Origin: Suillus spraguei
Lineage: Eukaryota; Basidiomycota; Agaricomycetes; Boletales; Suillaceae
Direction: 5' to 3'
DNA: 64,000 bases
Assembly (NCBI GenBank): GCA_016800925.1
Contig: JABCPU010000020.1
Coordinates: 248,001-312,000, forward strand
How positions within the stretch are numbered: the stretch's first letter is position 1; each line of letters opens with the position of its first letter. The position numbers and the translations under genes are program-made. The notes beneath the pieces were generated by a model that was not told the origin of the DNA, made no database searches, and saw only the letters and a program-made list of their open reading frames with translations. This document shows positions 55,488 through 64,000 of this stretch, one piece after another.

Positions 55488-56977
55488 ATTAGGATTAGCG
55501 AATTTAGTAAAACTACAATAATTGAATAAAGGTGGTCATGCAGATATACCATGATCATCCAGGGCTTTTATAGCCACGGAACTTCATTACGTGACACTCG
55601 AGAATGGACTGAGTCATTCGGCGGCTCAGAATGTGAAGCCACATGGATGGACGTACCAGCAGTAGCAGCTAGACGTAAGGACACTGCTCCATTTAGCATA
55701 GTCGCAGATTCACCGCCACTGCAGCATGCTGCTCAGCCTTCAAGTTGCCATTTGCAAAACCACTGAAATGAACGCTTAACTTACGCGCATTACGGACACT
55801 TACGAACACTTACAACTTCAGTAGCGCACTCATTCTACAGTGTATGATGCTTTCTTTTTTTCAAAGAATGATAGTGATTTAGTCGAACAAGGTAGATCTA
55901 TTGGTACTGCCAGTATGTCTGATGCTTTGTAGATATGTTAGAAATATTCGTGGTGCATACTGAAGCGACACTAAGCGATCGCCTAAAATCAAACACCGCT
56001 CGATTTAAAACATAGCCACCGAGCAGCGCTGAGCGCGAGCACATCAATCTTTTGATCATCAAAAAGGCTTATCTTGTCTGAATGATGTGATATCTGACAG
56101 GAACAGGTTAGTAGGGCCAACAAGCACTCCTTGCCAAGGAAAGCAGTGACGTACCAGAAGCAAGGCCTTTCCACCCTAGTAAGACTTACATAATAAATCG
56201 TTGGTCAACTGTGACAAGGAGAGGTTGCCCTACGACGTACGTAGGTATATATCCGAAAGTCAAACGATGACGGTGAATACCAAACTCCAGGCAACACGCC
56301 GAACAAGTTCTTCAAACGCCGATCGGCTATCACATGTACCTAACACTGCATGTATCTCCAGTAACCTAAATCTCAACTGTCTCGCCTTCGTTGCGATGTA
56401 TTGTCCGACGCACGCTACAGGATCTACTACGCCGAGACACTGCTGTAAGCACGCTTACCTGAGTTCCCACAATCAATATAAGTATATACTGTCGCTGATA
56501 CTAAAAGCTAAGCTTTTAGTATCACTGCCTTTGGCGTAACAGTTGAGCGGGCGACAGTCTTGACTAAGTTACATATACTGAAAGCTTAGGATTTGCAGGA
56601 AGCTCGGGCGTTCACTGAACTCACTCTGTGTCAAATTCCAAGGTTTGCCCTTGCGGTGGCCATATACATGTAAGCACGGTGGAGCGCTTACTACATATAC
56701 TGCCGGCTGATACTGGGAGCTAAGCTTTCGGCGTTCTACCTTTTTGTGCAACGGTTATGCGTGGCAGTCCGACCAACTTACATCTGCGTCACTACAGATC
56801 TCAAAGAGAAGTGAAATGCAAGTCTTGATAAGCCCTAGTGCCCAAAATGAAGCTGCTCTATTTCTTGGCGTTCACTAATGACACTGCCAAACCGTGTCGA
56901 GACTCTAATGAGAGAGATGAGAGCCGGATCTTGTGGCCTGCCAGTGCCCAATCATTCTCCTGCGAGGCAGCTGTTCA
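55488..56977. other. Gene-poor region with a duplicated 120-bp motif
   Basis: I see no gene. Two related segments lie at about 56450-56575 and 56671-56785, both containing GCTGATACT..GCTAAGCTTT. The first has a near-perfect palindrome at 56497-56523 (13-bp arms GATACTAAAAGCT around one A). Confidence 0.55.
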
Positions 56978-57120
56978 GCAGATAGGAGACATGACATCGA
57001 TTTGACTCACTGAATGGAGGTTCCGGAAAAGGTACGCTGATGCATGGGGAGTAATACAGGGTAGATGTTGATGTGTCCGACTCAGGGGGAGATTTCACCA
57101 CGCTGCAGGCCGTGGTTTCT
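56978..57120 (+). pseudogene. Broken copy of the HAD-kinase gene 3' end (1)
   Basis: It matches about 49,035-49,180: the codons around LDGSSDKGT, the stop region and the first 3' UTR bases (ACCACGCTGCAGGCC versus ACCACGCTACAGGCC). Confidence 0.78.
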
Positions 57121-57984
57121 CGCTCTTTTTGACAGAGAAAGACAGTTATGGTGGTAAATATCGCGAAACCTATTCAATCAGAAAAAAGTCTTTGATACTG
57201 GGTTATCATATTGCCAATATCACGTCGCACGATGTAAGATACTCCGGATATAATTATGTATTCACAAACTTAGAGGCTGTTGTGAATCAGCACATTTAAA
57301 AAGAGCTTCTCACTATAAACGTTCAGTGGCGGGGCAGTGTACGTTCGTGCTGAACTCACATCTACAAATAGCGACACGATATAGTGCGAATGCCCCCGCA
57401 AGAATTACCTGAGCATATCTCAGCTGGACGAGCATGAAGAGATCGGAAAACATACCACGTAACTGCTGGCCAAAATGTATAGAATCTGTTTCATCTTATC
57501 CCGGTCATGAGAACATGAGATAGGACACAGAAAGGTCGATAAGATCAAAAATTGTGCATTCTTTAACGGATTATAAGACATAAATGTAGTGCATTGGAGT
57601 TGGCTCACCGCTTCTCTATAGTAGGTACCATATAAACACAGCTGCTATTTGTTGTGAGTATACTGCGGTCATGGAGATAACTTGAATTGGGACAAAGCAC
57701 GCAGTAAAAGAGTGTTCTTGGCACAACCCGTATGAGGCTGTTGGAAGCAAGACTTTTTGGCTTTATTCTGGATGCCATTGACAGGTAAGCACCCCCTACG
57801 CGTTTACATCTAGGGAGAGAATATCGAAGAGACGTCGTGCGATAACTTAATGTTACGTGCGCCAAGACTACCATCGCGGAAACTGCTGGACAAATTATGG
57901 GTCCATAACTAACACAGAGGCTAGATTCTACGAAAACATGAGTGCACATACCGTGTCATGCCAATCTAATTCCTGTTCAAGACA

Positions 57985-58235
57985 AAGTCGAAGAGGCGAT
58001 CTTGAGCCATTGCGCAACATCCTATTATATCTCCTGCATGGTCGTCTTGATGGAAAGGCGTCTACATGCCGAGAAAAGAGGCCAAACTGTTTAAAAGATG
58101 AAAGCTAGCTCATGACCTGTTCTCGTCCTGTAGAATTCACGACATCATTGACGGTGGTTTGAAAAAAAGCCGAACAGAACCAGAACACTTCATGTTTGAT
58201 CGGGTAAATGGAAATTCCGACAAAGGTGCCTGACT
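57985..58235 (+). pseudogene. Broken copy of the HAD-kinase gene 3' end (2)
   Basis: It matches 48,785-49,120. GATCTTGAGCCATTGCGCAA, CTCCTGCATGGTCGTCTTG and GAAATTCCGACAAAGGTGCC correspond to LEALGNVLLYLLHGRL and SSDKGT. Internal deletions and stops are present. It lies in duplication unit I. Confidence 0.82.
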
Positions 58236-58723
58236 GTACGTAAGGAGTGTGGCATCGCTCCGCTGACGATGGAATTCCCTTTGTCGCTCGCTTATATCTT
58301 TCCGTATCTAACTCCCACTCACTAGTACTCATCGATACACGACTCAGTATTCATATTCAAATGTTGATCCCTGTCGAACTCCGATTCGGACTATGCTCAG
58401 TAATGTGTGAAGTCGTACATCACTGGACGTGATCCGAATCAGCCTACTCAAGGCTAGAGACAAACTTGACTTCGCTACGCACAACGTTGTTCTCATATGT
58501 AGACTACGTAATACTTAGCAACGTTAAGCACCAGAAACATGACAAGCTCATTGCAGGAAGGTCAGCAAATATCAATATCCTCGTGTGTTGTGTGCTACGT
58601 AGTCTAGTTGGGGCCTTCGAGTTGACCAGGTACACAGTCCATATATTCCCCCGACAGACGAATCCAGCAAAAACCGTCTACGAGAGGATGTACCAATATA
58701 CAACATTGTATTGCAACATGGCT

Positions 58724-58850
58724 AGAAAGAGAGTGCTCCCCTGTGTGGAACATGGTTCCTTAGATGGGTCCCCGACACCGGTGGCCCAACGTTAATGGAC
58801 TCCGTCTCACACAAACAAAAACAAATTCCCATCATGTGTACTTTTTATGT
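58724..58850 (+). pseudogene. Partial copy of the aminopeptidase gene tail
   Basis: GGCTAGAAAGAGAGTGCTCC and the next 100 bp match 43,065-43,165, including the terminal codons and 3' UTR. The stop TAG reads TGG. Confidence 0.8.
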
Positions 58851-59599
58851 CGGGTGCTCCCACCGTTGGCTGAAAACTTGAATCGCTGGACTCTTTGGCA
58901 TGTCAATTGAGGATGAAGACAACGTGGTTTAGGATGGTGCATGAATTGTACCACGTAACTGCTGGCCAAAATGTATAAAATTCTGTCTCATTTTACCCCA
59001 CAATGCATATGTTCAAATGCTCTCTGTGAGACATGAGCAGGGCATCTAGTCTTGATAGTTTTAGTTGTTCTCTCTCTGAGACACGGATGTAGTGCGCGTA
59101 TTTCACACACGAGTATCATCACAAGTATCTCCAGATAACAAGGTTTTAGGGGCACATACCTCAGCACCGGTCATGAGAACATGAGATAGGACACACAAAA
59201 GTCGATAAGATCAAGAATCGTGCATTCTTTAACGGATCATAAGACATAAATGCAGTGCATGGTATTTGGCTCACCGCTTTATCGAGCTGTTTGTTGCGGT
59301 CATGGAGAGATAACGATAACTTGACTTGGGCAAAGCACGCAGTAAAAGAGTGCGTTTGGCACAACCCTGTTGCGAGTGACGCTTTTTGGCTTTGCCATTG
59401 AAAGCCAGCACCCCCCAGGTTAACAGAGCCTGTCTCGTAGTCGAGGCGGACATCTAGGGAGAGAATACGCGCACCAAGACCATCGAGGAAACTGCTGAAG
59501 AGATTATGACTCCATGACTAACTCAGAGGCTAGATTCCATACCGTGCCGTGACTTGAAGGCCAATCTAATTCCTAGGTGCAAAACAAAGTCAGAGAGAC

Positions 59600-59755
59600 A
59601 ATCTTGAACCATTGCGCAGCATCATCTTGATGAAAAGCTACATGCAGAGCAAAAGATGCAAGCTAGCTCAATACGTCACGACTTGCGACATCATCGACGG
59701 TGGTTTGAAGAAAAGCCGAACGGAACCAAATTCCGGCAAACTATACTGGTGTACG
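59600..59755 (+). pseudogene. Broken copy of the HAD-kinase gene 3' end (3)
   Basis: It is the unit II counterpart of 57985-58235 and is more deleted (GACAATCTTGAACCATTGCG; GGTTTGAAGAAAAGCCGAAC). Confidence 0.78.
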
Positions 59756-60631
59756 TAAAAAGTGTGGCATCGCTCCGTTCCCTTTGTCGCTCGCTTCGTA
59801 TCAAACTCCCACTCACTAGTACTCATCGATCGAAGTATTCAAATGTTGATCCCCGTCGAACTCGTACATCACGGGACGTGGTCCGAATCAGCCTAGTCAA
59901 GACTGGAGACAAACTTGACTTCGCTACGCACGACGTTGTTCTCATACGTAGACTACGTAATACTTGGCAACGTCAAGCATCAGAAACATAGCAAGGTCAG
60001 CAAATATCCTCGTGTGTTGTGCTACGGAGTGCTCCGTACCACTCTGTAGTGAATTAATTACGTTTCCCTGATGGCTAGTCTAGTTGGGGCCTTTGACCAG
60101 GTACACAGTGCATATTTTCCCCCGACAGCCGAATCCAGCAAAAACCAGATAATGTACCAATATACAACATCGTATTGCAACACCGTAACAGAAATTATAT
60201 CATGCTTGATCAACAGGATCTGCTTAAATTCCGCAGATGAGCTATCGAGGTATCCGAATTGCAGGTTTATGTATGGGTGGTGGCACATCAGTTGTACAGT
60301 AGAGAGCGAGCATGTACACGCTCGCCCCCGCAGAGTAACAGGTATGTCAAATGCATGGTAACTATTGGGACTCCAAGGGAGCTTGAAAATCCAGAGAACA
60401 TGAGTGCAGGAAGTTAACGAGGGACTAACCAATGGATAAACACGTAAATCGGGACAGAAATAGTGTGAGATGAGTAGATAGGACGATCTCATGAACTAGG
60501 TGCTACAGCTGCTGAGAAAAATGGATGCTGCTCCTTCCAGAGCAGGAGGGATGATAAATCGAGCGAGAGCGAGGAGGTTTGAATTCATGAGCCATCGATG
60601 GGCGTAAATGCCGCTACTATTTCGTTCGCAA

Positions 60632-60646
60632 GGGGGGGGGGGGGGG
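60632..60646 (+). repeat. Poly-G tract of 15 bases
   Basis: An uninterrupted run of 15 G about 145 bp beyond the stop codon of the G-alpha gene. Its length should be read with caution, since homopolymers are error-prone. Confidence 0.85.
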
Positions 60647-60791
60647 TTGACCGTGTCGTGGCAAATCTAGGTATTGGGATGAGTGGTGTCATGTTGCGCG
60701 TAGAGGCAGGTCGTGGATAGATTATGCCGTAACAATTCCTTCAGGCGATTTTCTGGAGGCTCGGTCGTTTAACACAAGCTCATAAGAGCTA

Positions 60792-62828
60792 CTATAGCAG
60801 CCTGGATTGTTTGAGATGTCTGCGTACGACCATATCTCGCACTACCACAATGTCAGCATACAGGATTGGAAGCACTACACTGGACTTACCACTGGCGAGA
60901 ATACCAGCAGTCGTAGTTGTGTCCTGTATTACAGAGCCAAATTCAGGAGCGGTAAATAGAATCGATATCAATAAGCATACAGTGACGGTTGTGCAAAAAC
61001 CATAAAATTTCCGTGGGAGCGGTGAGTATTCTCGATGTATCGCACTAAACTTGCTTCGGAAGTCTGAGACAAACATCAGTGGCTGAGCCAAGTAAAGACG
61101 GTCTGCTGACATTTTGAGGCCGTCTCCATATCATTCGGACGGTCTCCGTAGCTGCGAACATATTTTGACAACCTTATCCCTGACGTGAGTTTCGCATGAA
61201 GTATGTCGCACTTGTTCAGGAATAGAACGAGGTCAACGTTTGCAAGCAGTTTGTTTGAGCACACAGCTTTCCATAATAGCACGCTGTCCTCCTGCACAGA
61301 AATAGTAAGCCCCAAAAAAGAACGATAACATGACAGATGACTGACAAGCCGGTTCACGCTGCGGTCCTCGGCAAGAACTTGATCAAAGCTGGATATTGGC
61401 GCGAGAAAGATAATTGCATCAACTAGGAGTCATATAAGTAGACTGTACATGAAACAGATTAAAGACGTACCATCATCAAAGAAGGGTACCCATGTTGCTA
61501 AAAGGTGGGATTCAGCGTCCGCCAACACTGAACGCGAGCGAGCTTCTCACCTCTCTACAAAGATAACGTGTTGGAAAAGGCTGAGCGTGAGATGAGAGAA
61601 GCAGATGGTACGTACCTGCGACCGGGAGCCTCCAACATCGACAATCCTCCATTCAGTACCACTTTCACGTCCAGCCACGGCCTCCATTTCACACCGATAT
61701 TCCGAAACGCCAACCGTCTTCAAGCGCGCTCGAAGTACATCGTCTACATCAAGGGTTAACCCAGTTCCCGTTGGTAGAACATAAGAGTATTTCACCATCG
61801 TTTGGGGTGTAATTTAGGGCCGTGACTCGATCCAAGTCGTTGAGGAAGCTGAAGAACGACGATGGTTCAAGTAGAACTAGACGTGGAAGGGGACCGAATG
61901 CTTACAAGCCGGAAGATTCTTCGAGACGAATTTTTCTCCTTCGTAAAACCTCCCGAACAAGCCTGTCATTCCAGAGAGCCATGATGTCATAACTGCACGA
62001 ATGGATAACCTCTTGGGCTTCGTCCCGGGACTGCATTCCCGTGGTGCCCAGTGAAACCGGTCGAGCACGAGTACTCCTCGCGAGCGCCCCCTTCCATGTA
62101 GCTCCGGGACGTACGAAAACTTCTTGAGCTCTCCATGAATGTTCACTACTTCGGCTACGCTGAGAGTGGTATGCGCTAATGGCACTGCTTCCGATGACAG
62201 AAGTCGCCTCATCTTCGCTCGGAGGTATTAGCTTTGCAATGAGGAGTGCCTCAATATGACGGAGTGGAGTAAGGCGCATCTGCAACATTTCGAGCTCTTG
62301 GGGTATGTTGGCACCACCGTCATCGCTGTCTTCACCTCCGCTATCGAGAGTAGGAAGTCGAAGGTCGGACAAGGCATCAAGGATTGTACGAACGGACCGG
62401 ACGATGTTGAGCTGTATGACGCTGCGCCAGAGTATGCGCTCTTCATGGAATGCGGTGGGAGTGTAGAGTTTCTGAAAGTCTAAGGAGAACGAGTGAATTT
62501 CACGCAGGGAGTCGAAGATGTTGATACGTACGTCTTAGCGTTGTTGATTTGCCTGGGGTGGAATTATGATTATGAAAGTGGACGTAAAAGATATTGAGGA
62601 CATACCTGATTCACTTTGACCCAACAATAAGAGTCTGACTATACCCTTCTTCTTCTGGGCCTGCTTCTCTGCTCGTATTGAATCGTCTATTGCTTGGCTG
62701 ACTCTGCGTGCCTCTGCTTCCTGAGCTTGCCTGATAACACGATCTTGTTCCGTTTCGTTTATTGGGGGCTTGAGGGCTTCGTCTAGAGGGTCGAAGTCAT
62801 GCGGAGATTTTGGAAGTGCCGCAGACAT
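60792..62828 (-). CDS. Divergent heterotrimeric G-alpha-like protein
   Basis: A twelve-exon minus-strand model runs 62828-62606, 62552-62532, 62479-61906, 61848-61796, 61743-61616, 61554-61551, 61497-61471, 61422-61346, 61291-61111, 61063-60981, 60923-60890 and 60841-60792. It sums to 1455 nt (484 residues) in frame. A charged N-terminal helix precedes the P-loop GQSESGKSTTL (about residues 70-80). A region of some 215 residues up to switch I (RARLKTVGV) is longer than the usual helical domain. Switch II reads DVGGSRSQ, with Ser in place of the catalytic Gln. NKCD (about residue 397) and a C-terminal TTV/T motif region follow. It lacks an N-terminal MGxxxS myristoylation signal. Basidiomycetes carry expanded families of such G-alpha-like proteins, and signalling partners are unknown. 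Confidence 0.88.
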
Positions 62829-63805
62829 GGGGAAGAGTAGGGGATGCCAGGGTACGAGTGATGGAAGATAGTAAGAGAGTTCTGGGCAAAGCTAGGACCG
62901 GCAGCAATGTAGTAATTTGCCAGGCACGAGAGGTAGTGGAAATTATAGGACTTGGCGAAGGTTGACGCCGAACATGCCAGCAATATTAGAGAGTACGAAT
63001 TGAGAAATCACCGGGCCAGGGCGAGTAGGAAGATGGTGCCTGTTTCTCAGGTGGGCGTTACACGTGAACGAGATTGAGGTTAGTAGGCTCCTCTTCACCA
63101 ATCCCGGCATTACCATCGCCATGCTTTTTCATAACCGAGTCTGGCTAGTCACTTTCCACTAGTGTTATCGGCCCGCAGCTCATGTTATCTGGTCACCCTT
63201 ACTTGCAACATGGCTCAATTGAATACTGGCCGACGCGCGGCATTGTAGATATACTCAAGGCACGTGGGACAAGGCAACCGGTGGTTTCTTCGGTTCCTCG
63301 TCAAGGGTAGGGTTGTCGTGTATGGCTTGCCACGACGTCAAGCTGAAAGGCAAATTCACACTGTGCGCTCAAGTGATTCTCCGGTTCCTGGACGTGGGTA
63401 AAGGCTGGACTGGATTCTTCTCACTGAAGAGGTCCTTGGTTATTCATCTCCGCTGGACCCCGGACCTTGGATGTAGTCCTGATTGTCATTGTTTTCGGTG
63501 GCAATTCATCATCAAGTACTCATTGAGCGTCTTGCCAAACATTCTGATAAGAAATTGGTGTTCCATGTGGGCAGAATACCGAAACCTATTTATACCAAAA
63601 GCTTATCGTGTCAGGTACAATATTTCATTATGTAAATATAATTCGTTCCTGATCCCGCCGTCGAACAAGGAATATATGTAATACATTCTCCTCCCCCTCG
63701 GGTGACAGGGGTCTCAGCTGATGCCACATCTTTTCTTTAGCTTGCTCTAGCTCTCGTGTTAGCACCGCGTGGCCGTAGTCTATCTCTTCAGAAAGTTGAC
63801 GTGTG
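62829..63805. other. Intergenic region between divergent G-alpha and aspartokinase genes
   Basis: Both promoters should lie here. No repeat is seen. A 67-codon minus-strand frame (63831-63628) has some protein-like character (EIDYGHAVLTRELEQAKEKM) but overlaps the aspartokinase start and is probably chance. Confidence 0.5.
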
Positions 63806-64000
63806 ATGCTGGGAACAAAATTAGATCTCACTCTCCCTTCCTCCTCTTCATGTACTAATCCGTCAGTGTTCCGTCAGAACAGCACAGATCCAGAAGCAAA
63901 ATGGATAGTCCAAAAGTTTGGCGGCACTAGTGTAGGTAAATTTCCAATCAACATAGCTCGCGATATCGTATCGTAAGTCTTACTTATTATCATACTCTTT
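63806..64000 (+). CDS. Aspartokinase, first exon (runs off the right edge)
   Basis: ATG at 63806 opens a frame that reaches the N-terminal catalytic signature of aspartate kinase, WIVQKFGGTSVGKFPINIAR (about residues 33-52). It ends at a donor GTAAGT (63973). The KFGGTS motif binds ATP phosphates. The enzyme phosphorylates aspartate in the first step of threonine and methionine synthesis. Only the first exon (63806-63972) is in the window. The Ser/Pro-rich start is slightly longer than in yeast Hom3, so a later start cannot be excluded. Confidence 0.88.

Larger units (their letters stand above)
57455..60190. repeat. Degenerate tandem duplication, two units of about 1.25 kb
   Basis: Unit I (about 57455-58720) and unit II (about 58948-60190) share the same order of landmarks: TACCACGTAACTGCTGGCC, GTCATGAGAACATGAGATAG, a kinase-gene tail fragment, GACAAACTTGACTTCGCTAC, then GGTACACAGT and TGTACCAATATACAACA. 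Indels and substitutions are frequent, so the event is old. Confidence 0.82.

Noticed and set aside
60058..60492. A 144-codon minus-strand frame with hydrophobic character
   Set aside because: It crosses the end of the degenerate tandem duplication, and unit I has no equivalent open frame. I found no family motif.
63628..63831. Possible small minus-strand gene
   Set aside because: It overlaps the aspartokinase start codon in a divergent promoter region and is only 67 codons long.

Overview
The window looks like a chromosome segment from a basidiomycete fungus, most likely an Agaricomycete. The evidence is spliced genes with about 45-60 nt GT..AG introns, recognisable Plavaka, DUF6532 and DUF6533 families, Ty3/gypsy chromoviruses and a basidiomycete-type divergent G-alpha. 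I cannot name the species.

Positions 1-34,017 are a transposon graveyard. A dead gypsy element (A) enters from the left edge and ends with its 3' LTR at 2,602. Next comes a decayed, reverse-strand copy of the 3' part of the Xaa-Pro aminopeptidase gene whose intact-looking version lies at 39,984-43,095. Two DNA transposons split this copy into three pieces (about 2,850-3,196; 28,226-28,244; 33,685-34,017). The first is a 25-kb element with CATCAGG termini and an AA target duplication (3,197-28,225). The second is a 5.4-kb PIF/Harbinger element with long inverted repeats and a TTA duplication (28,245-33,684). The 25-kb element holds a DUF6532 pseudogene, a Plavaka transposase remnant, a second Harbinger-like transposase, a trihelix-like/coiled-coil pseudogene and an unknown coding remnant. 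Retroelements are inserted into it: a full gypsy element (B, 14,456-22,061, TSD CCTTC) and solo LTRs of at least five families. Nesting reaches four levels at 22,570-24,864. Most insertions show exact target duplications, so their order can be read directly.

Positions 34,553-64,000 are mostly host genes. In order they are: an N-terminal zinc-finger MOV10/SDE3-like RNA helicase (+), a NIPA-type Mg transporter (+), Xaa-Pro aminopeptidase P (+), a gene fusing a HAD-like domain to a CK1-like kinase (+), the splicing factor ISY1 (-), an alpha/beta hydrolase (+), a DUF6533 membrane protein (-), a divergent G-alpha-like protein (-), and the first exon of aspartokinase (+) at the right edge. The splice models for the helicase, ISY1, hydrolase, HAD-kinase and G-alpha keep frame throughout when exon lengths are summed.

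Between 55.5 and 60.8 kb lies gene-poor DNA. It contains a degenerate tandem duplication and scattered broken copies of the 3' ends of the kinase and aminopeptidase genes. This suggests repeated local DNA-level duplication of gene tails, because the introns are retained in the aminopeptidase copy.
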